Below are positions 8,446 through 15,816 of a stretch of 33,044 nt of DNA, piece by piece. The stretch is from the NCBI GenBank assembly GCA_019136135.1, contig JAGVUR010000206.1, positions 1-33,044 of the forward strand, read 5' to 3'. This DNA is from Verrucomicrobiota bacterium (lineage in GTDB: Bacteria > Verrucomicrobiota > Lentisphaeria > Oligosphaerales > Oligosphaeraceae). Within the stretch, counting starts at the first letter, position 1, and each line of letters opens with the position of its first letter. The position numbers were made by a program, and so were the translations under genes. The notes beneath the pieces are model-generated. The model saw only the letters and a program-made list of their open reading frames with translations. It did no database searches and was not told where the DNA came from.

Positions 8446-8530
8446 ATTTTGGGACTGGGACTGGGAGCTATGAGACAAATGAGACGAATGGGACCTATGT
8501 GACTGGTGTCTGGGACATGGGACGTGACCG
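8446..8530 (+). repeat. Degenerate 9-nt satellite (ATGRGACNN)
   Basis: Irregular tandem units such as ATGAGACAA, ATGAGACGA and ATGGGACCT with GGGACTGGGACTGGG at the start. Related tracts lie at 27094-27205 and 32690-32780. Confidence 0.75.
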
Positions 8531-8577
8531 TGTCTCGTTTTCTTCAGCATTCAGCCATGTCTCAGCGTCCCTGAGTT

Positions 8578-10410
8578 TTAAAGTTTCACAGAGGCTTGGT
8601 CTGCCGGGAGTTGGTTGACGAGCTTGGTCAAATCGTCGAATTTGAAGTCGATGTCCAGGACTGCGACGATATTTCCGTCTTTATCCCTGATTGGTTCAGC
8701 AAAAGTCATGATCAGTCGTCCCGTGAATCTCGAGAAGAAGAGGTCTGACCAGTAGGCCTCGCCGGTTTCGATGACGTTTCTGAACCATTCCTTTTCCTTG
8801 AAGTCCAAGTCGAAGAGCGGTCTGAAGAGTCCCTTGTCTCCACGTTGGGTGTGGATTTGTATCAATTGCTTGCCGTCGCGATTGGTGATTGCGACGAATT
8901 GGATCGAGGGTACCGCACGGACTGCCTTCTTGATGAAAGCCTCCATCGTCTTCGGTTCCAACGTAAGGATTTCGGGTGCTTTGCAGATTGACGCCGCAAA
9001 TTTCTTTCCGATTTTCACTGCGGCATTTTTGACCTTTTGGAAATCGGATTCGAACATCGATGGGACGTGGCGCTTTGCCTGGGCGATCATTTCGTCGGAT
9101 GAGATCGACGATGTCCGTCCTTGCGCATATTGTTCCGTGACCCATTCGTGGATGTGTCTGACGCCGGGGTGCCGCTTCGAGATCGGTTCGTGTTCGATTG
9201 GGTTTTCCTTGAGGTAGTCGTTAAGCCACTGTGCTATTCCCGCGAGTCCGGACTTGTCAGTCACCATGACTTTGATTGGTCTGTTGAGTATCTTTTGCGT
9301 ATCGAAGATATTGTAGATTTCCGGGTTTTTGAGTAGGCCGTCTGCATGGATTCCCGCTCGTGTCGTATTGCATTCCGTTCCAACGAACGGGTAGTTTTCC
9401 GGGATATCGGCCTTGATGACTTCTCTGTAATACTCTGCGATTTCCGTGATAACTTGTGTGTCGATTCCGCAATTTCGTCCTTTGAGTCCGATATATTCTA
9501 TGATTGCCGCTTCGAGCGGCGGGTTTCCTGTGCGTTCACCGTATCCGATCAGCGATGCGTTGAGCGCCGAGATTCCATGCAGCCATGCGGTGACGGCATT
9601 GACGTGGACCTTGTGGAAGTCGTTATGCCCGTGCCATTCCAGTTGTTGCGAGGGGATGCCCAGTTCCTTGTGGAATGCCTCGGCCAATTTGGGGACAGAT
9701 CTCGGCAGGACTGCGCTTGGGTAGGTGAGTCCGTAGCCCATCGTGTCACAGAGCCGGATCTTGATTGGAATTTTGGATTGCTGTGAAAGCTTCATCAATT
9801 CTTCGGCGAATGGGAGGCAGAATCCATAGATGTCCGCACGGGTGATATCCTCGAAATGGCATCTCGGGATGATGCCGTTTGAGAGCGCTTCCTTGATCGT
9901 TGCCAAGTAGTCGTCCATCACCTTGCGGCGTGTTTTCTTCAATTTGAGGAAGATGTGGTAGTCGGAGACCGAGGTCAGGATGCCCGTTTCCTTGAGTCCG
10001 AGCCTTTTGACCAGCTGGAAGTCTTCGGCATTGGCCCGGATCCAACCAGTGATTTCAGGGTATTGGTGCCCGAGAGCCATGCAACGGGCAATCGCTTCCT
10101 GATCCTTCTTGGAATAGACGAAGAATTCGCATTGCCTGATGATGCCATTGGGACCGCCTAGCTTGTGCATCAGGTCGTACAGGCGCTCGATATGCTCAGG
10201 CGAGTAGGGTGGACGGGCTTGCTGGCCATCGCGGAATGTCGTGTCGGTAATCCAAATCTCCTTGGCGGGAGATGGTGTCACTTGACGGTTCTCAAACAGG
10301 ATCCGGGGAACTTCAGAGTAGGGAAATTGCTCACGCAACAAGTTCGGTTGCTTGACGTCAACCAACTCATAGCGAAGCTTCTTTTGGACAAGGGGGGTAA
10401 ATCTTAGCAT
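8578..10410 (-). CDS. Citrate (Re)-synthase-like DRE-TIM metallolyase with C-terminal Cache domain
   Basis: A 610-residue protein. Residues 1-430 match the homocitrate/isopropylmalate synthase superfamily: TDTTFRDGQQ (55-64), RQCEFFVYS, TSVSDYHIFLKL, RCHFEDITRADIYGF, RLCDTMGYG, the metal-binding EWHGHNDF (258-265) and YGERTGNPPLEA. The DTTFRDGQQ, RCHFEDITRAD and WHGHNDFHKV wording is what I associate with citrate (Re)-synthases, which condense oxaloacetate and acetyl-CoA. Residues about 485-600 read as a PDC/Cache sensor fold: VAITNRDGKQLIQI, KEKEWFRNVIETGEAYWSD, then FAEPIRDKDGNIVAVLDIDF. There is no membrane segment, so this Cache domain is cytosolic. The ATG at 10410 is chosen because AAAGGAG lies 6 nt upstream; an ATG 24 nt earlier precedes that site. 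Distinguishing Re-citrate from homocitrate synthase needs biochemistry. Confidence 0.85.
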   Translation of the reverse strand: MLRFTPLVQKKLRYELVDVKQPNLLREQFPYSEVPRILFENRQVTPSPAKEIWITDTTFRDGQQARPPYSPEHIERLYDLMHKLGGPNGIIRQCEFFVYSKKDQEAIARCMALGHQYPEITGWIRANAEDFQLVKRLGLKETGILTSVSDYHIFLKLKKTRRKVMDDYLATIKEALSNGIIPRCHFEDITRADIYGFCLPFAEELMKLSQQSKIPIKIRLCDTMGYGLTYPSAVLPRSVPKLAEAFHKELGIPSQQLEWHGHNDFHKVHVNAVTAWLHGISALNASLIGYGERTGNPPLEAAIIEYIGLKGRNCGIDTQVITEIAEYYREVIKADIPENYPFVGTECNTTRAGIHADGLLKNPEIYNIFDTQKILNRPIKVMVTDKSGLAGIAQWLNDYLKENPIEHEPISKRHPGVRHIHEWVTEQYAQGRTSSISSDEMIAQAKRHVPSMFESDFQKVKNAAVKIGKKFAASICKAPEILTLEPKTMEAFIKKAVRAVPSIQFVAITNRDGKQLIQIHTQRGDKGLFRPLFDLDFKEKEWFRNVIETGEAYWSDLFFSRFTGRLIMTFAEPIRDKDGNIVAVLDIDFKFDDLTKLVNQLPADQASVKL

Positions 10411-10468
10411 CAGTATCTCCTTTGTGAATGTCATTTCAAAAAAAACCTGCTTACTTTAGCACCTGATG

Positions 10469-10486
10469 GACATTTTGCAAATTGTC
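10469..10486. promoter_or_regulatory. Dyad site upstream of the Re-citrate synthase-like gene
   Basis: An 18-bp dyad, GACA-N-TTTGCAAA-N-TGTC, symmetric at 16 of 18 positions, lies 59-76 nt before the minus-strand start at 10410. It has the size of a dimeric repressor or activator operator. No matching regulator gene is nearby. Confidence 0.42.
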
Positions 10487-10660
10487 GGACGCCAAATTGA
10501 CAAAAATATGGTGTTTTCGTCAAAATCTTGTCCAGGGCAAGTGAGTTTTTGTGATTTGGCTGGACAGAAAGATTTTTTCAAAAGCATTACGTGATTTTTG
10601 GATTAGTGTTTTGCAGGGGATGGGATGGAGTTGGCCAAACTTTGTCTTTTCTGGGTTGGG

Positions 10661-10689
10661 TTGACAAGTATTTATTCGTGTATTACCTT
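10661..10689 (+). promoter_or_regulatory. Candidate promoter of the small lipoprotein gene
   Basis: A perfect TTGACA (10661-10666) is followed after 17 bp by TACCTT (10684-10689), a poor -10. It lies about 55 nt before the ATG at 10745. The -35 is persuasive; the -10 is weak. Confidence 0.35.
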
Positions 10690-10744
10690 ATTAAGTTTAC
10701 CAAAATCAGTTCATGTCCCACCGAAAGTTGCAAGGAGGTCTGCC

Positions 10745-11236
10745 ATGAGGAAACACTTTTTTCCTTTGATGTTTTGTTTAGCAGCAGTTTTGTTTTGCTC
10801 AGGCTGCAAGTATTTGGCATTTAGCCATGAAGGAGCCGTGAAGGCGACGACGTTGGAGTTCTTCGGGTATCTGGACAAGGCTCAATGGAAGGGATGCGAG
10901 GCGTTGATGGATCCTGAGAATTTTGTTTTTGAGTTTGGGAATGGGGTTTATTTCGGGAAGGGGCAGGAATCGATCAAGGCGTATTTGGAGAGCATCCAGA
11001 ACATCCAGAGCCGGACTGGGATGCATTGCGAGATCAAATCCGTGAAGAAGCTGCGCAACGGAAACATCCTCGTGCAGTTAATCTGCGTGTCGTCGATTAC
11101 CGAGAATCCTGCTACATTGTCGTTTGCGCGCGGTGAATGGTCGGCGAATTTCATTTGGTCGAAACGCGATGCTGTGCATTGGCACCTGCGCGGAATCAAA
11201 GAGACGAGCATTCGCGGCAAGGGCGCGGCGAGCTGA
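10745..11236 (+). CDS. Small lipoprotein with a possible NTF2/SnoaL-like fold
   Basis: A 163-residue protein. The ATG at 10745 has a strong ribosome-binding site (AAGGAGG, 6 nt spacer) and begins a type II signal peptide: MRKHFFP, a hydrophobic run, then FCSGC with lipidated Cys21. The -3 position is Cys rather than Leu, which is unusual but tolerated. An ATG-led upstream extension from 10625 is unlikely because it would bury the signal. The mature part (EGAVKATTLEFFGYLDKAQW, then ESIKAYLESI and a beta-rich end with WSANFIWSKRDAVHWHLRGI) resembles an NTF2/SnoaL-like alpha+beta cone fold. No function can be assigned. Confidence 0.82.
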   Translation: MRKHFFPLMFCLAAVLFCSGCKYLAFSHEGAVKATTLEFFGYLDKAQWKGCEALMDPENFVFEFGNGVYFGKGQESIKAYLESIQNIQSRTGMHCEIKSVKKLRNGNILVQLICVSSITENPATLSFARGEWSANFIWSKRDAVHWHLRGIKETSIRGKGAAS

Positions 11237-11241
11237 AGATA

Positions 11242-11397
11242 AGGAGCTGTTAAAAAATTAAGTTTACATTTCCGGTTTCTTTTGGCTTCCTTTCCCCTGT
11301 CCTGGCAGTCGCGTATGCGCATACGCTCCTTTCAGCACAGGGGAAAAACAGCTCAAAACAACTCCGGAACTGTTGCCTTAATTTTAGAACAGCTCCT
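11242..11397. repeat. 156-bp foldback element with nested inverted repeats
   Basis: Outer arms 11242-11262 and 11377-11397 (starting AGGAGCTGTT) match at 19 of 21 positions as an inverted repeat. Inside are TTCCGG/CCGGAA (11270-11275 with 11363-11368), TTTCCCCTGT/ACAGGGGAAA (11291-11300 with 11337-11346), and a perfect central 16-bp palindrome GCGTATGCGCATACGC (11311-11326). Nearly the whole element can fold on itself. It lies between the lipoprotein stop and pgi. It may be a MITE-like non-autonomous element or a structured RNA; no target-site duplication is obvious and there is no T-run at its end for a terminator. Confidence 0.65.
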
Positions 11398-11402
11398 AAG
11401 GG

Positions 11403-11471
11403 CTTTGCGACATGAAAGTCGGGTCGTCGCAAAAGTCTTGGGTATTAACCCTCCCGACGAATTTTTTCGAA
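11403..11471 (+). promoter_or_regulatory. Possible attenuator-like leader of pgi
   Basis: Hairpin 1 pairs CTTTGCGAC (11403-11411) with GTCGCAAA (11426-11433). Its loop contains GTCGGG (11419-11424), which can instead pair with CCCGAC (11453-11458), enclosing a small GGGT/ACCC hairpin and followed by GAATTTTTT. The two folds exclude each other, and the second has the look of an intrinsic terminator ending about 20 nt before the pgi start. This is structural inference only. Confidence 0.35.
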
Positions 11472-11487
11472 CGAAAGGAAATTGATC

Positions 11488-13107
11488 ATGAGCGAATTGA
11501 CGTCCTTGCCATCTTGGAGGTCCCTGGAATCCCACTATGAAGTGATGAAGGGCATGAAATTGTCGGAACTGTTCCATGAAGACAGCAATCGTGCCTCTCG
11601 CTTCAGCGTTGAGTTTGGGGATTTGCTTTTGGATTATTCCAAGAATTTGATTACGCAAGAGACGATGGATCTTTTGTTGTCTCTTGCTGACGAGTGTGGT
11701 TTGCGTCAATCGATCGACGCGATGTTCGGGGGCGACGCAATCAACAGGACCGAGGGTCGTTCTGTTTTGCATATTGCTTTGCGCAATCGTTCGAATCGTC
11801 CCATCATGGTTGAAGGTCGCGATGTCATGCCTGACGTGAACGATGTTTTGGTTCGCATGTGCGAATTTGCCTACAAGGTTCGCGCTGGCGAATGGCTTGG
11901 TTACACAGGCGTTCCGATCAAGAATATCGTGAACATCGGGATTGGCGGTTCGGATTTGGGGCCGAAGATGGCTTGTGAGGCGTTGAAGGCATTTGGCCAA
12001 AAGGATCTGAACATGTATTTCGTTTCCAACGTCGATGGCTTCCATATAGCGGATACGCTGTCTGGATTGTGCCCTGACGAAACGTTGTTCATCATCGCCT
12101 CCAAGACCTTTACCACTTTGGAAACGATGACCAACGCCAATACGGCGCGTGATTGGGCATTGATGGCATTTGGTTCAAAGGCTGCCATCGCCAAGCATTT
12201 CGTGGCGATTTCAACCAATGCCGAGCTGGTGTCTGAATTTGGAATCGATACGAAGAAAATGTTCGGTTTTTGGAATTGGGTTGGCGGTCGCTACTCGATG
12301 TGCTCTGCCATTGGCTTGCCGATCATGCTCCAAATCGGCCCCAAGAACTTCATGAGCATGCTGGATGGCTTCCATGCGATGGACGAGCACTTCAGAACTG
12401 AAGATTTCTCCAAGAACCTGCCTGTGATCATGGGCTTGCTGGGTGTCTGGTACAACAACTTCTTCAACGCACAGACGTATGCGATTCTCCCCTACGACCA
12501 GGCCATGCATCGGTTCGCGGCGCACTTGCAGCAGGTTGATATGGAAAGCAACGGCAAGTACGTCGGCAAGGATGGCAAGAAGGTCAAGTGGCAAACAGGT
12601 CCCGTGATTTGGGGCGAGCCAGGAACCAATAGCCAGCACTCCTTCTTCCAGTTGCTGCATCAGGGAACGAAGCTGATTCCTGCGGACTTCATTGGATTCT
12701 GCAGGTCGCAGACGCCTATCGGAACGCACCACAAGGTACTGATGGCCAACTTTGTCGCACAAACCGAAGCATTGGCCTTCGGGAAGTCCACAGTTGACGT
12801 ACTGGCTGAAGGCGTTGCCCCTGAATTGGCACAGCACAAGACCTTCGAAGGCAATCGTCCAACCAATACGTTGCTGGCCGATGAGTTGACTCCCTACACC
12901 CTCGGCGTCTTGATGGCGCTCTACGAACACAAGATCTTCGTGCAGGGCGTGATCTGGAATGTGTTCTCGTTCGACCAAATGGGTGTCGAACTCGGCAAGG
13001 TCCTGGCGAAAAACATCCTGAAGGACTTCGAAGCTGGAAAGAAGGCGGAATTGAAGCACGATGCCTCAACAAATGCTATCGTGAAACGCCTGATCGAGAG
13101 AATGTAA
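11488..13107 (+). CDS. pgi: Glucose-6-phosphate isomerase
   Basis: PGI, 539 residues, interconverts glucose-6-phosphate and fructose-6-phosphate in glycolysis and gluconeogenesis. Family signatures are clear: [46 protein letters not shown], the catalytic Glu in [14 protein letters not shown] with the catalytic His in the same block, and the C-terminal Lys in [13 protein letters not shown]. Length matches the long bacterial/eukaryotic PGI type. The ATG at 11488 has AAAGGA upstream; a TTG two codons earlier is less likely. It follows the foldback element and ends in a convergent spacer with a symmetric copy of the dispersed dyad repeat. Confidence 0.98.
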   Translation: MSELTSLPSWRSLESHYEVMKGMKLSELFHEDSNRASRFSVEFGDLLLDYSKNLITQETMDLLLSLADECGLRQSIDAMFGGDAINRTEGRSVLHIALRNRSNRPIMVEGRDVMPDVNDVLVRMCEFAYKVRAGEWLGYTGVPIKNIVNIGIGGSDLGPKMACEALKAFGQKDLNMYFVSNVDGFHIADTLSGLCPDETLFIIASKTFTTLETMTNANTARDWALMAFGSKAAIAKHFVAISTNAELVSEFGIDTKKMFGFWNWVGGRYSMCSAIGLPIMLQIGPKNFMSMLDGFHAMDEHFRTEDFSKNLPVIMGLLGVWYNNFFNAQTYAILPYDQAMHRFAAHLQQVDMESNGKYVGKDGKKVKWQTGPVIWGEPGTNSQHSFFQLLHQGTKLIPADFIGFCRSQTPIGTHHKVLMANFVAQTEALAFGKSTVDVLAEGVAPELAQHKTFEGNRPTNTLLADELTPYTLGVLMALYEHKIFVQGVIWNVFSFDQMGVELGKVLAKNILKDFEAGKKAELKHDASTNAIVKRLIERM

Positions 13108-13160
13108 CCCTTCATTTCCACCCGAAAAGCCAACGCCGAAAATCTGGTTTGGCAACATCA

Positions 13161-13195
13161 GTACTCAAGGGGCATGTTACATGCTTTCTGAGTAC
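13161..13195. repeat. Dyad repeat copy 5, symmetric, between convergent genes
   Basis: GTACTCA (13161-13167) and TGAGTAC (13189-13195) are exact inverted arms around core GCATGTTACATGC, centred on 13178. It lies between the convergent pgi and metallophosphoesterase stops. Confidence 0.88.
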
Positions 13196-13243
13196 GAAAC
13201 GGGCAAAAAAATCCGAGTTTCACGATTCCCGTGCCATGCGAAG

Positions 13244-14383
13244 TCACTTGGATTTCAAGGTGATGATGGTGACTTCGGACTTTGTGAAGATTCTGAAAGG
13301 CGGTCCCCAAGTGCCGGTTCCCGGCGTCGTGTAAAGCAGCATTTTGGCGCCGGGAATTTTCGCCAGTCCTGTGCCGAGCGGGTATTTAATCTTGACGAGC
13401 CATGAGAATGGGATGAATTGCCCTCCGTGGCTGTGTCCTGAAAGCATCAGGTCAAACTGCTGTTTTGCAATCTCCGTTGGTTCCGGCCTGTGCTTGAGAA
13501 GTATGGCGAAACGCTTGTCGCATAAGGCTTTAGCGGCATCGTTGTCGTATGGGGGTTGGGATTGTACTTTTTTGTTGATGGCTTGGTCATCGACCCCGAA
13601 GATATAGAGCCAGTCATCGATGTCAACGCCTTCGTTTCTGAGTAGCGTGAACGAGGCGAGTTTATGCAGGTCGATGCAATCTTGGGTTCCGGTGTAATAC
13701 TCGTGGTTTCCCAGGACCGAGAACTTGAGTTCGGGTTTGAGTTCGGCGAATCTTGCGGCGAGTTTCCGTTCTCGAGCGAGGGTATTGTCTTGGAAATCCC
13801 CGCCATTCAGGATCAAGCCTGGTTTTTCGGATTCCAGGATGCTGATGGTTTGGTCAACGATGGAGGTACGCAACTCTGGGGCGAGATGGAGGTCGGAGAT
13901 GAATGCGATCTTGAATCCGTCAACGTGAGCTGGGACTTTCTCGGATTTGAGTTCGATATCGACCTTGTGGACGTCAAGCGCCCCGAAATAGCCTATGGCG
14001 GAAAGAAGAATCGTGCCGCCAATGGCGACACAACCCTGAACCATGCTGGGAATCTCAAGGTTAACGGGATGGGATCCAAACTTCGCGGTAATCATGGTCA
14101 CCACGTAGGAGATGAGATTCCAACAATCCATGGCAAGGAAAAGCGATGCCATCCAGAAACTCCAACCAAGCCAAAGCCATGCAAGAGTAACTGAAGCCTG
14201 AGCAAAAAAGCCGCCTGGATTACGACCGAAACAAAGACGCGTAGTCAAGGGCAAAGCTGCCATGAAAATGATGAAGATAAGCAAGGCAAGAGAGGGAAGC
14301 CCCATGGGCTGCTTGAAAAATGCTTCTTTTAGACGCCACCAATCGTAAAGGTTGAAAAGCAAAATAACAAAGATTAAAATCAT
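13244..14383 (-). CDS. Membrane-bound calcineurin-like metallophosphoesterase
   Basis: A 379-residue protein. Four hydrophobic segments occupy roughly residues 1-145, and a cytoplasmic or periplasmic metallophosphoesterase domain covers about 155-379. Metal-binding motifs are SDLHLA, NGGDFQD, LGNHEYY and LSGHSHGGQ, so the dinuclear centre looks intact. The architecture resembles YkuE/YaeI-type enzymes that act on lipid A precursors or other phosphodiesters, but the substrate cannot be read here. No clear ribosome-binding site precedes the ATG. It converges with pgi. Confidence 0.9.
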   Translation of the reverse strand: MILIFVILLFNLYDWWRLKEAFFKQPMGLPSLALLIFIIFMAALPLTTRLCFGRNPGGFFAQASVTLAWLWLGWSFWMASLFLAMDCWNLISYVVTMITAKFGSHPVNLEIPSMVQGCVAIGGTILLSAIGYFGALDVHKVDIELKSEKVPAHVDGFKIAFISDLHLAPELRTSIVDQTISILESEKPGLILNGGDFQDNTLARERKLAARFAELKPELKFSVLGNHEYYTGTQDCIDLHKLASFTLLRNEGVDIDDWLYIFGVDDQAINKKVQSQPPYDNDAAKALCDKRFAILLKHRPEPTEIAKQQFDLMLSGHSHGGQFIPFSWLVKIKYPLGTGLAKIPGAKMLLYTTPGTGTWGPPFRIFTKSEVTIITLKSK

Positions 14384-14420
14384 CTATCGTTTACTCGCAA
14401 AATCAAAAGAAAAAATCAAC

Positions 14421-14453
14421 GGTTTCGTACTCAAAATGCATGTGACATACCCC
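14421..14453 (-). repeat. Dyad repeat copy 6
   Basis: Plus strand starts GGTTTCGTACTCAAAA with core GCATGTGACATACC. It lies 3' of the GH109-like gene; the tail is degraded. Confidence 0.85.
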
Positions 14454-14545
14454 GTTTTGGCTGGGTTTGAAAATTTTATTTTGGGACGAAGTTAGAGAGA
14501 AAAATTCGCTTAGGGGAGAGGGGCAATGTCACAGTGCTTCGTGGC

Positions 14546-15790
14546 TTAGTTGAAGTAGTCGTCGCAGACGATATCGAGGGAGTAGGGACCTTTGACGGCA
14601 TCGTCGCGTGTGAACCACTTTCCGTTTGTGAAATCCGGGATTGCAACCATTTGTCCACCGAGTGCGACGGAGTCTTCCGAGAGGCATGTGATAGCCATCC
14701 AGGTCGCAGTGTCATAGACATCGATTGGGGTTTGTGTTTGGTTTTTGACTGCTTCGACGAAAGCCCTTAGGACGAGATAATCCATGCCCCCGTGTCCTTC
14801 GGCGTTTTGTTCGAGTTTTCCGCCTTCCCTGTAGGCTTTCCAGAGCGGGTGCTCATACTCTTCGTAGTACTTGTCAATGGGTTCCCATTGGTGAGGCGGG
14901 CTGATTCCATCGATGTAGATGCTGTTTTTGTCTTCCATCCAGATGGCCCTTGTGCCTTGGATGATATTCTTTCTGCTGTATGGTCTTGGCAGGCTCGTGT
15001 TATGGTTGAGAACAATGGTTTCGCCATGTGCGCATTTGATGATGGTCGTGGTCACGTCGCCATTTGCGAAGGGGTAGGTTGCGGATGGATGGTCCGGCGA
15101 CTTGTGGTTTCGAGTCCAATCGTTGAGGCCCCGTGCCTTTGATGCGACTGATGTGAGGGCGATCATCCTGTTGCCGCGGTTGATATTGAGGCACTTGGCG
15201 ATGGGCCCCATTTCGTGCGTCGGATAGAGTTCTCCGTTGCGGTGCTTGTTTTGAGCCGTACGGAAATGCCCGGTTTCGTATCCCGTTGCGATGTGGCTTT
15301 GCAAATCGTGGAGGTAGCCGCCCTCGGCATGGATCAGCTCGCCGAAAACTCCCTTCTTGACCATGTTCAAAACCGTCATTTCATTGCGTCCGTAGCAGCA
15401 GTTCTCCAATAGCATGCAAGGCATTTTGGTCCTTTCGCTAGTACGGACAACTTCCCAGCACTGCTCGATTGAATTGGCGCCTCCGACCTCGGTAGCCACA
15501 TATTTGCCGGCATTCATCGCATCGACGCAAAGGGGGAGGTGCTCGTTCCAGCCGGTGAAGACCATCACGGCGTCGATTTCCTCGCGTTTGAGCAATTCGG
15601 CATGATCTCTTGTGGCGAATGGGACGTAATCGACTCGTTCCTTGCAGAGTTGCTTAGTCAATTCGATGTAGTCATCCCGCAGGTCGCAGACTGCGGTGAC
15701 TTCGATATCGTGCATTTTCAGCAGGATTCCGAGGTTTCCACGCCCTCTGCCGCCCAAGCCGATCACGCCTAGTTTGATCTTGTCTTTCAT
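14546..15790 (-). CDS. Gfo/Idh/MocA protein, GH109-like (NAD-dependent glycosidase type)
   Basis: A 414-residue protein with an N-terminal Rossmann motif (LGVIGLGGRGRGN) and Gfo/Idh C-terminal fold. The stretch ATEVGGANSIEQCWE, MLLENCCYGRNEM, NMVKKGVFGELIHAEGGYLHDL and LYPTHEMGPIAKCLNINRG strongly resembles GH109 alpha-N-acetylgalactosaminidases, which use tightly bound NAD+ in an oxidation-elimination-addition mechanism. GH109 members are usually exported; no signal peptide is visible here, so it is probably cytoplasmic. It starts 26 nt after the iron-ADH gene with a good GGAGAAGG site, so it belongs to the end of the bat operon. Confidence 0.85.
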   Translation of the reverse strand: MKDKIKLGVIGLGGRGRGNLGILLKMHDIEVTAVCDLRDDYIELTKQLCKERVDYVPFATRDHAELLKREEIDAVMVFTGWNEHLPLCVDAMNAGKYVATEVGGANSIEQCWEVVRTSERTKMPCMLLENCCYGRNEMTVLNMVKKGVFGELIHAEGGYLHDLQSHIATGYETGHFRTAQNKHRNGELYPTHEMGPIAKCLNINRGNRMIALTSVASKARGLNDWTRNHKSPDHPSATYPFANGDVTTTIIKCAHGETIVLNHNTSLPRPYSRKNIIQGTRAIWMEDKNSIYIDGISPPHQWEPIDKYYEEYEHPLWKAYREGGKLEQNAEGHGGMDYLVLRAFVEAVKNQTQTPIDVYDTATWMAITCLSEDSVALGGQMVAIPDFTNGKWFTRDDAVKGPYSLDIVCDDYFN

Positions 15791-15816
15791 GTTGCCTTCT
15801 CCAATTCAGAAATTAT

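Larger units (their letters stand above)
8286..8577. other. Convergent spacer, 292 bp
   Basis: Between the galactosidase and citrate synthase-like stops. It holds dyad copy 4, its tail hairpin and a 9-nt satellite. A short CTCAG/CTGAG stem with four Ts (8561-8578) is too weak to call a terminator. Confidence 0.55.
10411..10744. other. Divergent intergenic region, 334 bp
   Basis: This spacer separates the minus-strand citrate synthase-like gene from the plus-strand lipoprotein gene. It holds the dyad at 10469-10486 and the candidate plus promoter at 10661-10689. No copy of the dispersed CATG dyad repeat is present, and no further gene is convincing. Confidence 0.6.

Noticed and set aside
8561..8578. 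Terminator for the galactosidase operon
   Set aside because: Only a 5-bp CTCAG/CTGAG stem and four Ts, overlapping the next gene's stop; too weak to call.
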